From Streptomyces scabichelini (GTDB lineage Bacteria > Actinomycetota > Actinomycetes > Streptomycetales > Streptomycetaceae), in NCBI RefSeq assembly GCF_011045015.1, contig NZ_JAAKZY010000077.1, positions 1 to 43,946 of the forward strand: DNA of 43,946 nt. The letters run 5' to 3'. Positions 26,839 through 34,897 of this stretch are shown piece by piece. Numbering within the stretch: position 1 is the first letter of the stretch; the number at the start of each line of letters is the position of its first letter. The position numbers and the translations under genes are program-made. The notes beneath the pieces are model-generated. The model had not been told where the DNA came from. It was given only the letters and a program-made list of their open reading frames with translations, and did no database searches.

Positions 26839-27849
26839 GTGACCGTCGTCGGGCCGTTCGGGCTGAGCGTGCGGGACCAGGCTCTCGAAGCCGATGTCCA
26901 GGCCGGACTGGCGGCCGTCGAGGAGGGCCTGCTCGAGGCCACCAAGAGTGAGGTCCCGTTCATCACGGAAGCCGCCCAGCACCTGGTGCGCGCGGGCGGC
27001 AAGCGGTTCCGGCCGCTGCTCGTGATGCTCGCCGCGCAGTTCGGTGACCCGTACGCTCCGGGTGTGGTGCCCTCGGCCGTGGTCGTGGAGCTGACCCACC
27101 TCGCCACGCTGTACCACGACGACGTGATGGACGAGGCGGACGTACGCCGCGGGGTGCCCAGCGCGAACACCCGCTGGGGCAACTCCGTCGCGGTGCTCAC
27201 CGGCGACTTCCTGTTCGCGCGCGCCTCGCACATTCTGGCCGACCTCGGGCCGGAGGCCGTACGGATCCAGGCCGAGGCGTTCGAGCGCCTGGTCACCGGG
27301 CAGATCCTGGAGACGGCCGGACCGCGGGACGGGCGCGACCCGATCGACCACTACATGGACGTCCTCAGCGGCAAGACCGGCTCGCTGATCGCCGTGGCGG
27401 GACGTTTCGGCGCGATGATGTCGGGCGCCGACGAGACCGTGGTGGACGTGCTCACGCAGTACGGCGAGCGGCTCGGCGTCGCCTTCCAGCTCGCCGACGA
27501 CGTACTGGACATCGCGAGCGATTCGCGCGAGTCCGGCAAGACGCCGGGTACCGACCTCCGCGAGGGCATCCCCACCCTGCCGGTGCTGCGGCTGCGCGAG
27601 CGCGTGGAGCGGCTCGGCCTCGCCGAGGACATCGCGCTGTCCGAGCTGCTCGACTCGGACCTGACGGACGACGCCCGGCACGCGGAGGCGCTCACCCTCC
27701 TCCGTGCCCACCCCGCCCTCGACCAGGCCCGACGCGACACCGTGCGGTACGCGGAGGAGGCCCGCGCCACGCTGGTGCCGCTCCCGGAGTGCGATGCGAA
27801 GGCGGCGCTGGTGGAGCTGTGCGACGCGGTGGTGCACCGGGCGGGCTGA
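26839..27849 (+). CDS. Long-chain polyprenyl diphosphate synthase
   Basis: 336 residues of the trans-isoprenyl diphosphate synthase family. The first aspartate-rich motif is YHDDVMDEADVRRG (Asp94, Asp95, Asp98) and the second FQLADDVLD (Asp220, Asp221, Asp224); GGKRFRPLLVML is the allylic-substrate motif. Residues before the first motif (ELTHLATLYHDD) lack a bulky pair typical of short-chain enzymes, suggesting a long-chain (for example nonaprenyl) product for the menaquinone side chain. That fits nearby nuo and the MenJ-like gene; the chain length is inferred. GTG 26839 follows AGGAGACC. Confidence 0.9.
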   Translation: MTVVGPFGLSVRDQALEADVQAGLAAVEEGLLEATKSEVPFITEAAQHLVRAGGKRFRPLLVMLAAQFGDPYAPGVVPSAVVVELTHLATLYHDDVMDEADVRRGVPSANTRWGNSVAVLTGDFLFARASHILADLGPEAVRIQAEAFERLVTGQILETAGPRDGRDPIDHYMDVLSGKTGSLIAVAGRFGAMMSGADETVVDVLTQYGERLGVAFQLADDVLDIASDSRESGKTPGTDLREGIPTLPVLRLRERVERLGLAEDIALSELLDSDLTDDARHAEALTLLRAHPALDQARRDTVRYAEEARATLVPLPECDAKAALVELCDAVVHRAG

Positions 27850-27865
27850 CCTTGCCCGCGCACCC

Positions 27866-27887
27866 CTGCACCCGCGCCCGCGTGCAG
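27866..27887 (+). terminator. Weak hairpin after polyprenyl synthase
   Basis: CTGCAC (27866-27871) pairs with GTGCAG (27882-27887) around a GC-rich 10-base loop, 16 bases after the stop. Short stem, no T tract; a tentative terminator. Confidence 0.35.
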
Positions 27888-27892
27888 TCTGT

Positions 27893-27908
27893 AGTGACGC
27901 ACGTCACA
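27893..27908. promoter_or_regulatory. Crp-like operator upstream of CHRD-protein gene
   Basis: GTGACGCACGTCAC (27894-27907) fits the Streptomyces Crp consensus GTG-N6-GNCAC and differs at one base of 14 from the site at 3347-3360. It lies about 97 bases before the CHRD gene start, a usual operator distance. Confidence 0.5.
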
Positions 27909-28003
27909 TAATTGGATTGAGTCCAGGCTCAGATCTACTCCGTAAATAAGCCCAGAAGCTGACGCAGGGGGTGTCAGCTGATCTACGGGGAGAAAACAGA
28001 ATC

Positions 28004-29026
28004 ATGGGGACATCCATTACGTCCGCGAAGCGTCGCAAGAGCCTGGTCATCTCCGGTGTCGCGGTGGTCGCCGCGGCCGGTGTCGCCGCCGCCGTCATCC
28101 CGGCGGTCGCCGACAGCGGGAGCCAGAGCAAGGGCAAGGGCGCGAGCCACGCGGAGCACGGGGGCCAGTCCATCGAGGTGCAGAGCGGCGTCGCGGGCGG
28201 CAGTGGCAGTGGGGGCACCATCCTCGCCGCGAGCCTCAACGGCGCGAACGAGGTGCCCGTGCAGGGCGGTCCGGCCGTCGGTGACCAGGACGGCGCGGCG
28301 CTCCAGTTCGTGAAGGTCAAGGGGAACAAGGTGTCCGTCGCGGTCAAGTGGCGCGGCACCGACAAGCCGACCCTGCTCCACATCCACCAGGGCGCCAAGG
28401 GCGTCAACGGCGGCATCAAGGTCGACTTCACCAAGCTGCTGGAGAACGCCAAGGGCCGTACGGTCACCGGCACGGTCAAGGTCGAGGACGCCGCTCTGCT
28501 CGGCCAGCTGAAGGCGGACCCGGGCGGCTTCTACGCCAATCTGCACACCGCCGAGTTCCCGGGCGGCGCCGTCCGCGGCCAACTCCACAAGGTCACCACG
28601 GACTTCGACTTCCGCAACGCGCTGCACAACTTCCAGGCCTCCGTCCTCAAGGGCAAGCAGATCTACGAGTGCAAGAAGGCGGACGACGGCACCACGGCCT
28701 TCGCGCAGCGTGACGTGCGCGCCGTGCTCGGCGGCGGCATCGCGCACTCCTTCGTGAAGCCCAACTCCGGTACGCCGCAGTGGATCGCGCCCGACCGCAG
28801 CGCGGTCACCGGTTCGGTGATCTCCAGGACCCCGAACGGCGACAAGAACATCCCTGAGCTGGACCTCAAGGCCACTCAGTCCGGCAAGCACCGCGGGCTG
28901 TTGGCCGGTACGGCCGAGATCCTTCGGCTGAACACCGTGGGCGGGGTGGCGCCTGCCGGGTCCTGTGACGAGGGGACCATCGTGGGCGTGCCGTACCAGG
29001 CGGACTACGTGTTCGTGAACCGGTGA
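28004..29026 (+). CDS. Secreted CHRD + DUF3455 domain protein
   Basis: 340 residues. A basic start (SAKRRKS) and hydrophobic segment to AVADSG (about residue 40) form a signal peptide or anchor. Residues about 68-195 are a CHRD domain (LAASLNGANEVPVQGG, then HIHQGAKGVNG, then ANLHTAEFPGGAVRGQL), a fold first described in chordin and common in secreted bacterial proteins. The remainder (FQASVLKGKQIYECKK through YVFVNR) looks like DUF3455. Function unknown; exported or envelope-attached by inference. ATG 28004 is preferred over GTG 27971 since GGGGAG precedes it and the signal peptide then has normal length. A Crp-like site lies upstream. Confidence 0.87.
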   Translation: MGTSITSAKRRKSLVISGVAVVAAAGVAAAVIPAVADSGSQSKGKGASHAEHGGQSIEVQSGVAGGSGSGGTILAASLNGANEVPVQGGPAVGDQDGAALQFVKVKGNKVSVAVKWRGTDKPTLLHIHQGAKGVNGGIKVDFTKLLENAKGRTVTGTVKVEDAALLGQLKADPGGFYANLHTAEFPGGAVRGQLHKVTTDFDFRNALHNFQASVLKGKQIYECKKADDGTTAFAQRDVRAVLGGGIAHSFVKPNSGTPQWIAPDRSAVTGSVISRTPNGDKNIPELDLKATQSGKHRGLLAGTAEILRLNTVGGVAPAGSCDEGTIVGVPYQADYVFVNR

Positions 29027-29030
29027 CCGA

Positions 29031-29109
29031 CCCTGATCCACCCGCAGTTACCGGTGATCCACCCGCACTTGGTCCGGTGATCCACCCGCAGTCGGACCGG
29101 TGATCGACC
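29031..29109. repeat. 23-bp direct repeats after the CHRD gene
   Basis: CCGGTGATCCACCCGCA recurs at 29051 and 29074 with a 23-base period, with a partial unit before (29031) and a truncated one after (29097). They begin immediately downstream of the CHRD stop codon. Confidence 0.75.
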
Positions 29110-29157
29110 GGCTCCCAATGGAATCCGGTGGAATCCGGGCTGTTCCGAACGGAATCC

Positions 29158-29207
29158 GGGCGGCGTCTTCCCCGCATGACCCCTACGGGTCGGGGGAGGC
29201 GCCGCCC
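29158..29207. terminator. Long imperfect hairpin terminator
   Basis: GGGCGGCG at 29158-29165 pairs with the GC-rich arm ending GCCGCCC at 29207; an inner GACCC/GGGTC stem closes the loop CTAC. Bulges separate the stem blocks. Position after the CHRD gene suggests a terminator. Confidence 0.55.
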
Positions 29208-29380
29208 TCTCGTGTCATACCGCAGCAGTACATGGAGTTGGCTCCGAAGGTTGACGCTTCTCTTAGGCCGATTTGGTCAGATTGGAGACACCACTTCACA
29301 GGAGTTCGGGTGACAATGGCGGCCAGGGGTGGACGAGTGCATGACGGTAAGCCGCCGCCGACGACGGAGGTAGGGCACAC

Positions 29381-30613
29381 ATGGCACCGTACGAATCCGA
29401 CGACAACACGAACGAGGACCTGCGAACCGGCCGGCGCAAGGCGGCGCGGTACGTCGTCCCGGTCGCGGTGGTGGGGGTGGCGGCGGCGACCATCGGGCTG
29501 GTCCCGGCGTTTGCCGGCTCCGGTGACCCCGAACTGCCGGACATCACCGCGGAGCAACTGATAGAGAAGATCGCCGCGTCGGACGTCCAGCAACTGTCCG
29601 GCACGGTGAAGGTCAGCACGAATCTGGGCCTGCCGGACCTCGGCGGCCTGGAGAGCAGTTTCGCTCCGGGCGGCGGCGCCGGCGGTTCCGACGACGGCGA
29701 GGGCTCCTCCGCTGATCCGTCGACGAAGCTCATGGAACTGGCGTCGGGCACGCACACGTTGCGAGTCGCGGCCGACGGCCCGGACAAGCACAAGGTGTCG
29801 CTGCTGGACAAGGCCGCCGAGTACAGCCTGATCCACAACGGCAACGAGGTGTGGGCGTACGACAGCGCGTCGAACGAGGCGTACCACATGACGGACACCG
29901 CCTCCGGCTCCGCCGAGGACAAGAAGGAAGAGGCGCCGAAGGACGTCCCCACCACGCCCAAGGAGATGGCGGACGAGGCGCTGAAGGCGGTCGACGACAC
30001 GACGTCCGTGACCGTCGACGGCACGGCGCAGGTCGCGGGCCGTGACGCGTACAGGCTGGTCATCAAGCCGAAGGACTCCGGTTCGACGGTCGGGGCGATC
30101 TCGATCGCGGTGGACTCCAAGACCGGCATGCCGCTGAAGTTCACGCTGACTCCGGCGAGCGGCGGCGCGGCCGTCGTGGACGCGGGCTTCACGAAGGTCG
30201 ACTTCGGTAAGCCGGCCGCGTCCACCTTCGACTTCAGCCCGCCGAAGGGGGCGAAGGTCACCGAGGGCGACGAGATGAAGTCCGAGGAGAAGGCGCGTCC
30301 GAAGGCCGAGGAGGAGCTGGGCAAGGAACTCGAGGGCGGTCTCGCGGGCGGCCTCGAGGGCCTGAAGACCATAGGTGAGGGCTGGGGCTCCATCGCCCGG
30401 TTCGACACCGGCGGCGAGGGCATACCGTCGGGGGCCGGCGGCGACGCGGGCCGCTTCCTCGACTCGCTCGGCACACAGGTGAGCGGCAAGTTCGGCTCGG
30501 GCACGGTCTTCTCGACCCGCCTGGTCAACGCGCTCATCACGGAAGACGGCCAGGTGTACGCGGGCGCGGTCACGAAGGACGCGCTGGTGAAGGCGGCCGA
30601 CGCGGCGCAGTAA
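29381..30613 (+). CDS. LolA-like membrane-anchored lipoprotein-carrier-fold protein
   Basis: 410 residues. After a charged start, AARYVVPVAVVGVAAATIGL (about residues 22-42) is one membrane segment or uncleaved signal; the rest faces outwards. The middle (TAEQLIEKIAASDVQQLSGTV, then VSLLDKAAEYSLIHNGNEVWAYDS, then FDFSPPKGAKV) has the pattern of LolA/LppX-type half-barrel proteins that bind lipid or lipoprotein acyl chains. Gly/Ser/Asp-rich linker at about 95-110. Gram-positive relatives have no outer membrane, so the cargo is unknown. ATG 29381 follows GGAGG 11 bases upstream. It precedes an ABC exporter by 88 bases containing a hairpin. Confidence 0.82.
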   Translation: MAPYESDDNTNEDLRTGRRKAARYVVPVAVVGVAAATIGLVPAFAGSGDPELPDITAEQLIEKIAASDVQQLSGTVKVSTNLGLPDLGGLESSFAPGGGAGGSDDGEGSSADPSTKLMELASGTHTLRVAADGPDKHKVSLLDKAAEYSLIHNGNEVWAYDSASNEAYHMTDTASGSAEDKKEEAPKDVPTTPKEMADEALKAVDDTTSVTVDGTAQVAGRDAYRLVIKPKDSGSTVGAISIAVDSKTGMPLKFTLTPASGGAAVVDAGFTKVDFGKPAASTFDFSPPKGAKVTEGDEMKSEEKARPKAEEELGKELEGGLAGGLEGLKTIGEGWGSIARFDTGGEGIPSGAGGDAGRFLDSLGTQVSGKFGSGTVFSTRLVNALITEDGQVYAGAVTKDALVKAADAAQ

Positions 30614-30648
30614 GCAGTGCGGTAACAGGCGCAGGACGACAGGAAGTG

Positions 30649-30680
30649 GCCGCCCGACCAGAGGGATCCGGCCGGGCGGC
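30649..30680. terminator. Attenuator-like hairpin between LolA-like and ABC genes
   Basis: GCCGCCCGACC (30649-30659) and GGCCGGGCGGC (30670-30680) pair with one mismatch around a 10-base loop, 35 bases after the LolA-like stop. It may end most transcripts or act as a partial terminator before the ABC genes. Confidence 0.5.
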
Positions 30681-30701
30681 AACAGGGAGTTGAGGGAGTC
30701 G

Positions 30702-31694
30702 ATGGCGGAACTGTCCACCGCGGAGCCGGACACCGGGCTGGAAGCCGGACCGGAAGCCGGGCCGGACACGGTGATCGCCACCCGTGCGCTCACCAAGCGC
30801 TTCCGCGGCGGACAGCTTGCCGTCGACGGCCTCGATCTGACCGTCCCGGCGGGCAGCGTCTTCGGCTTCCTGGGGCCGAACGGCTCCGGCAAGACGACCA
30901 CCATCAGAATGCTGATGGGCCTGATCGAGCCGACATCGGGCACGGCGCGCGTACTGGGACAGCCCATGCCGCGCGCCACGCGCACGGTGCTCCCGCAGGT
31001 GGGGGCGCTGATCGAGGGACCGGCGCTGTACGGCTTCCTGTCCGGCCGCGACAACCTCCTGCGGTACGACTCCGCCGACCCGACCGCCGATCCCCGCACC
31101 CGGCGTACACGCGTCGCGGCGGCCCTGGACCGGGTCGGACTGACGGCCGCCGCCGGCAAGAGGGCGAAGGCCTATTCGCTGGGCATGAAGCAGCGGCTCG
31201 GGCTGGCCGCGGCCCTGCTCCAGCCGCGCCGGCTGCTGGTCCTGGACGAGCCGACCAACGGGCTCGATCCGCAGGGGATGCGCGAAATCCGTTCTCTGGT
31301 GCGGGAGTTGGCGTCGGACGGTTCGACCGTCTTCCTCTCCTCGCATCTGCTCGACGAGATCGAGCAAGTGTGTTCGCATGCCGCGGTGATGGCGCAGGGA
31401 CGACTGATCACGCAGGGGCCGGTGGCCGAGCTGGCGGCCGGCGCCCGCGGCCGCCTGGTCGTCACGACTCCGGACCCGGGCGACGCGGCCCGCGTACTGA
31501 AGGAGCAGGGCGTGGCCGACGTCGTGGTCACGGAGGACCGCGTGACCGGTGAGCCACCGGACCGCGACCTCGCCGAGGTGAACGCGGCGCTGGTGTCGGC
31601 GGGCGTCCGCGTACGGGGTTTCGGGGTCGAACGGGCTTCGCTGGAGGACGCGTTCGTGGCGCTCACGGGGGAGGGCTTCGATGTCGCGGGCTGA
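30702..31694 (+). CDS. ABC transporter ATP-binding protein
   Basis: 330 residues. Walker A is GPNGSGKTTT (about residue 60), the signature motif YSLGMKQRLGLAAALL, Walker B LLVLDEPTNGLD, and the switch histidine SSHLLDE. The C-terminal part after residue ~230 is the extension typical of DrrA/CcmA-type drug or lipid exporters. ATG 30702 with GAGGGAG just upstream is preferred over TTG 30690. Overlaps the permease gene by 14 bases, so the two form one transporter. Confidence 0.92.
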   Translation: MAELSTAEPDTGLEAGPEAGPDTVIATRALTKRFRGGQLAVDGLDLTVPAGSVFGFLGPNGSGKTTTIRMLMGLIEPTSGTARVLGQPMPRATRTVLPQVGALIEGPALYGFLSGRDNLLRYDSADPTADPRTRRTRVAAALDRVGLTAAAGKRAKAYSLGMKQRLGLAAALLQPRRLLVLDEPTNGLDPQGMREIRSLVRELASDGSTVFLSSHLLDEIEQVCSHAAVMAQGRLITQGPVAELAAGARGRLVVTTPDPGDAARVLKEQGVADVVVTEDRVTGEPPDRDLAEVNAALVSAGVRVRGFGVERASLEDAFVALTGEGFDVAG

Positions 31695-32667
31695 GATCCG
31701 GACTGAGATCGCTGACGGCACTGAGGGAAGCGACGGCACCGACATCACTGCTGGTACCGAAATTACTGCCGGTACCGAAATCACTGCCGGTACCGGCACC
31801 GCCGAGGTCGTCGACGTACGGAAGCCGAGCCTGCTGTGGACCCTCGGCCTGCTGCGCAACGAGCTGGTGACCACGCTGCGCCGGTGGCGGACGATCGCGC
31901 TGCTCGGGGTGCTGGCCGCGGTGCCGGTCCTCGTCGGGATCGCCGTGAAGATCGAGACGAGTGACGGTTCCTCGGCCGGCGGCGGAGGCGGTGCGGGACC
32001 GGCCTTCATCGCGCAGATCACCAACAATGGCCTTTTCCTGGTGTTCACCGCGCTGGCCGCCACGCTGCCCTTCTTCCTGCCGATGGCGGTCGGCGTCATC
32101 GCGGGCGACGCGATAGCGGGCGAGGCGAATGCCGGGACGCTGCGCTATCTGCTGGTCGCACCGGCGGGGCGTACGCGGCTGCTGCTCACCAAGTACGCGA
32201 CCACGCTGGCGTTCTGTGTCATCGCGACGCTCGTCGTGGCGGCGTCGGCGCTGATCGTGGGATCCCTGCTGTTCCCACTCGGCGAGCTGACGACGATCTC
32301 CGGCACGCGGATCAGTTTCGGGGAGGGGCTGGGACGAGCGTTTCTGATCGCGCTGATCGTCGCCGCGTCACTGATCGGCATTGCCGCGCTCGGCCTGTTC
32401 GTCTCGACGCTCACCAACAGCGGCATAGCGGCGATGGCGACGACCGTGGGCCTGCTGATCACCATCCAGATACTTGACCAGATACCCCAACTTCACGCGA
32501 TACAGCCGTACTTCTTCTCGCACTACTGGCTGTCCTTCGCGGACCTGATGCGTGATCCGGTGTACTGGGACGAGCTGCTGCGTAATCTCGGACTTCAGGG
32601 CCTGTACGCGGCGGTGTTCGGCACGGCGGCGTGGGCGCGGTTCACTGCGAAGGACATCGCCGCTTGA
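31681..32667 (+). CDS. ABC-2 family transporter permease
   Basis: 328 residues, about six membrane helices (first at WRTIALLGVLAAVPVLVG) with a large extracytoplasmic loop after helix 1 and GDAIAGEANAGTLRYLLVAP, a typical ABC-2 cytoplasmic coupling segment. The N-terminus (about 45 residues) contains the sequence ITAGTE repeated, encoded by three 18-bp units. Start ATG 31681 lies inside the ATPase gene. Substrate unknown; the upstream LolA-like gene hints at a lipid or lipoprotein. Ends in a repeat-rich intergenic stretch. Confidence 0.9.
   Translation: MSRAEIRTEIADGTEGSDGTDITAGTEITAGTEITAGTGTAEVVDVRKPSLLWTLGLLRNELVTTLRRWRTIALLGVLAAVPVLVGIAVKIETSDGSSAGGGGGAGPAFIAQITNNGLFLVFTALAATLPFFLPMAVGVIAGDAIAGEANAGTLRYLLVAPAGRTRLLLTKYATTLAFCVIATLVVAASALIVGSLLFPLGELTTISGTRISFGEGLGRAFLIALIVAASLIGIAALGLFVSTLTNSGIAAMATTVGLLITIQILDQIPQLHAIQPYFFSHYWLSFADLMRDPVYWDELLRNLGLQGLYAAVFGTAAWARFTAKDIAA
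31741..31794 (+). repeat. Three 18-bp tandem repeats inside the permease gene
   Basis: GACATCACTGCTGGTACC and two GAAAT(T/C)ACTGCCGGTACC units are adjacent in frame at 31741, 31759 and 31777, coding for a repeated (D/E)ITAGT in the cytoplasmic N-terminus. Confidence 0.85.
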
Positions 32668-32680
32668 TCGCCTGATCGTC

Positions 32681-32819
32681 CTGGGGGCTGCGCCCCCAGA
32701 CCCCCTCGGGCTGCGCCCCAGATGCCCTCGATGCGGTCGTTTCTCGGCTGCAGGTCCGTTGTGGCTGGTCGCGCAGTTCCCCGCGCCCCTGAAGGGCGCC
32801 CCTGACGGGCGCCCCTTCA
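32681..32819. repeat. Streptomyces interspersed intergenic (REP-like) element
   Basis: A perfect hairpin CTGGGGGC-TGC-GCCCCCAG (32681-32699), a second GGGCTGCGCCCC block, the stretch GTCGCGCAGTTCCCCGCGCC and a terminal hairpin (32790-32819) form a pattern I recognise as scattered between genes in many Streptomyces genomes. It fills the gap between the convergent permease and HxlR genes, probably acts as a bidirectional terminator, and its last arm includes the HxlR stop codon. Confidence 0.7.
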
Positions 32820-33257
32820 GGCGACCTGCGTGTCCCTCTCGTCGTAAGCCGCCCGTGCCGCTGCGATCTCCCCCTGGTGCTCCTCCGTCCACATCACCAG
32901 TGACCGGATCGTGGTGTGCAACGTCGCCCCGAGCGGAGTGAGTTCGTACTCGACCCGTGGTGGCACCACGGGATGCACCGTTCGCTTTACGAGCCCGTCC
33001 CGCTCCAGCTGGCGCAGTGTGACCGTCAGCATGCGCTGGCTGACGCCGTCGATCTCCCGGCGCAGTTCCGTGAAGCGCAGTCGGCGATTGTCGAGCAGGG
33101 CGATCACGAGGAGGGACCACTTGTCGGCCACCCGGTCGAGGATCTGGCGCACTTGGCAGTCCTCACGGGTGTCCCACTGGAACGGATCCGTGTCGCCGTA
33201 GTCCACGCCCACGGTGCCCGCGCAGTTACTCGGTGACTTCAAAGTGCCTTCTTCCAT
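32817..33257 (-). CDS. HxlR-family transcriptional regulator
   Basis: 146 residues; winged helix with the family motifs CQVRQILDRVADKWSLLVI, FTELRREIDGVSQRMLTVTLRQLERDGLVKR and VPPRVEYELTPLG. HxlR proteins often sense reactive aldehydes, quinones or thiol stress; CQVRQIL carries the N-terminal cysteine used for sensing in some members. Divergent from the MFS pump gene (105 bases apart), so it likely controls it. ATG 33255-33257; a weak ribosome site (ACAGGT). Confidence 0.9.
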   Translation of the reverse strand: MEEGTLKSPSNCAGTVGVDYGDTDPFQWDTREDCQVRQILDRVADKWSLLVIALLDNRRLRFTELRREIDGVSQRMLTVTLRQLERDGLVKRTVHPVVPPRVEYELTPLGATLHTTIRSLVMWTEEHQGEIAAARAAYDERDTQVA

Positions 33258-33362
33258 ACCTGTCGATGCTGCCGCAGGCTGGCCATGGTTACAAGAGGGA
33301 ACCGACCCTCAGTCGAGTAACCGCCTCTGCCTCACCGCCACCTGCCTCGAAGGAGTCCCGCC
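33258..33362. promoter_or_regulatory. Divergent promoter/operator region hxlR - MFS pump
   Basis: 105 bases. GGTTAC (33287-33292) and GTAACC (33317-33322) form an inverted pair, enclosing AGGGAACCGACCCT (33297-33310). The 8-mer CGAGTAAC (33314-33321) has an inverted copy GTTACTCG at 33225-33232 inside the hxlR start region. Candidate regulator binding sites, not proven. Confidence 0.4.
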
Positions 33363-34847
33363 ATGGGCACCCGCGCCTGGGCCCTGCTGCTCGTTCTCTG
33401 CGGAACGATCTTTCTGGAGGGCATCGACGTCGCCATGCTTGCGGTCGCGATCCCTTCCATCAGAGCCGATCTCGACCTGTCCACGAACGCGGCGGCATGG
33501 GTGATCAGCGCATACGTACTCGGTTACGCCGGCTTCACCCTGCTCGGCGGCCGCGCGGCCGACCTCCTGGGCCGGCGCCGGATGTTCCTCACCTGGCTGA
33601 CCGTCTTCCTCGCCTTCTCGGGTCTCGGCGGCTTCGCGACGGAGGGCTGGATGCTGATCGTGGCCCGTTTTGTCACGGGCATCTCGGCGGCCTTCATGAC
33701 TCCGGCCGCGCTGTCCCTCATCACGACGTCGTACGAGGAGGGCCCGCAGCGCAACAAGGCCCTGCTCGTCTTCGCCGGCACGGCGGCCGGCGGCTTCTCC
33801 CTCGGCCTGGTCATCGGCGGCCTGCTGACCCAACTGGGCTGGCGCTGGGTCTTCTTCGCACCGGTACTGCTGGCGGCGGCGATCCTGATCGCGGCGGTAC
33901 GCCTGATTCCGGCCCAGACCGGCGGGGGCCGACAGGAAGAAGCAGACGGGCGCCCTCAGCCGCGTACGACAGAAACGGCCGCAGCCGACCGCCGCGGCTT
34001 CGACTTCCTCGGCGCCATCACCGCCGCCGGTGCCATGCTGCTCGCCTCATACGCCGTCATCCGCCTCGAACACGGCCTGGACGGCTGGCAGTTGACGGCC
34101 GGAGCGGCGGTCGTGGCCGCGCTCCTCGTCACCGCCTTCGTCTTCGTCGAACGCCGCAGCGCCGCGCCCCTCGTCCGCCTGGGCATCCTGCGCAAGGCGT
34201 CGGTCGTACGGGCCGACCTCGGCGCCCTGCTCTTCGTCGGCGCCTTCTTCGGCTTCCAGTTCGTCGTCACGCTCTACCTGCAGGAACTGCGCGGCTGGTC
34301 CTCCCTCCAGACGGCGGTCGCCCTGATCGTGATGGGCTGCGACGCGATCCTCGCGCCGACGCTCACACCCCGCCTGGTCAACCGTTTCGGCAACGCCCGG
34401 GTGATCCTCGGCGGTTTCGTCCTGGGAATCGTCGCGTACGCACTCTTCCTGCCGGTCGGCATGGACTGGACGTACGCCGCGATGTTCCCGACCCTCCTCA
34501 TCGCGGGCATCGCCTTCTCCCTGACCTACGGTCCGCTCACGATCGCGGCGACGGACGGCATCACGGAGTCCGAACAGGGCCTGGCGGGCGGCCTGTTGAC
34601 CACCGCGACCCAGTTCGGCTCTGCGCTCGGCATCTCCGCGGTGACGGCGGTGTACGGCCTGGCCTCCTCCGGCTCGGACCCGGAGTCCGCCCTGTCCGCC
34701 TTCCGTACGGCCCTGATCGTGCCCGTGGCGATGGTGACGCTTGGCGCCGTGCTCTCGTCCTTCGGCCTGCGCGGCGGACGAGGGAAGCGGGTGGCCGGAG
34801 CGCCTGCCGAGCCGACCGCCAACCCCGCCCGGCAGACGGTGAGTTGA
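33363..34847 (+). CDS. DHA2-type MFS efflux transporter
   Basis: 494 residues, 14 predicted helices. GTIFLEGIDVAMLAVAIPSI in helix 1, GYAGFTLLGGRAADLLGRRR (motif A, between helices 2 and 3) and ARFVTGISAAFMTPAALSLI with GGFSLGLVIGGLLTQLGWRW (motif C, antiporter-type) are all present. Such pumps exchange protons for drugs or metabolites. ATG 33363 follows AAGGAG. The gene is divergent from hxlR and 50 bases upstream of the PobA-like hydroxylase, suggesting the pump and oxygenase handle the same aromatic compound. Confidence 0.93.
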   Translation: MGTRAWALLLVLCGTIFLEGIDVAMLAVAIPSIRADLDLSTNAAAWVISAYVLGYAGFTLLGGRAADLLGRRRMFLTWLTVFLAFSGLGGFATEGWMLIVARFVTGISAAFMTPAALSLITTSYEEGPQRNKALLVFAGTAAGGFSLGLVIGGLLTQLGWRWVFFAPVLLAAAILIAAVRLIPAQTGGGRQEEADGRPQPRTTETAAADRRGFDFLGAITAAGAMLLASYAVIRLEHGLDGWQLTAGAAVVAALLVTAFVFVERRSAAPLVRLGILRKASVVRADLGALLFVGAFFGFQFVVTLYLQELRGWSSLQTAVALIVMGCDAILAPTLTPRLVNRFGNARVILGGFVLGIVAYALFLPVGMDWTYAAMFPTLLIAGIAFSLTYGPLTIAATDGITESEQGLAGGLLTTATQFGSALGISAVTAVYGLASSGSDPESALSAFRTALIVPVAMVTLGAVLSSFGLRGGRGKRVAGAPAEPTANPARQTVS

Positions 34848-34883
34848 GGATGCGCGGGCACGCCACGCAGCGCGGTGCTCACC

Positions 34884-34894
34884 GACATAATGTC
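34884..34894 (+). promoter_or_regulatory. Palindrome over a -10-like CATAAT, probable leaderless start
   Basis: GACAT-A-ATGTC is a perfect palindrome that contains CATAAT (34886-34891), a 5/6 match to TATAAT, ending 6 bases before the ATG of the hydroxylase at 34898. That spacing implies a leaderless or near-leaderless mRNA, consistent with the lack of a ribosome-binding site, and the palindrome would be a repressor site over the -10. Confidence 0.4.
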
Positions 34895-34897
34895 TTT

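Larger units (their letters stand above)
29027..29380. other. Intergenic region with 23-bp repeats and terminator
   Basis: 354 bases. The first 80 carry 23-bp direct repeats (29031-29109); 29125-29160 has three GGAATCCG copies; 29158-29207 is a long imperfect hairpin. The rest, 29210-29380, probably holds the promoter of the LolA-like gene; no clear hexamers were identified. Confidence 0.6.
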
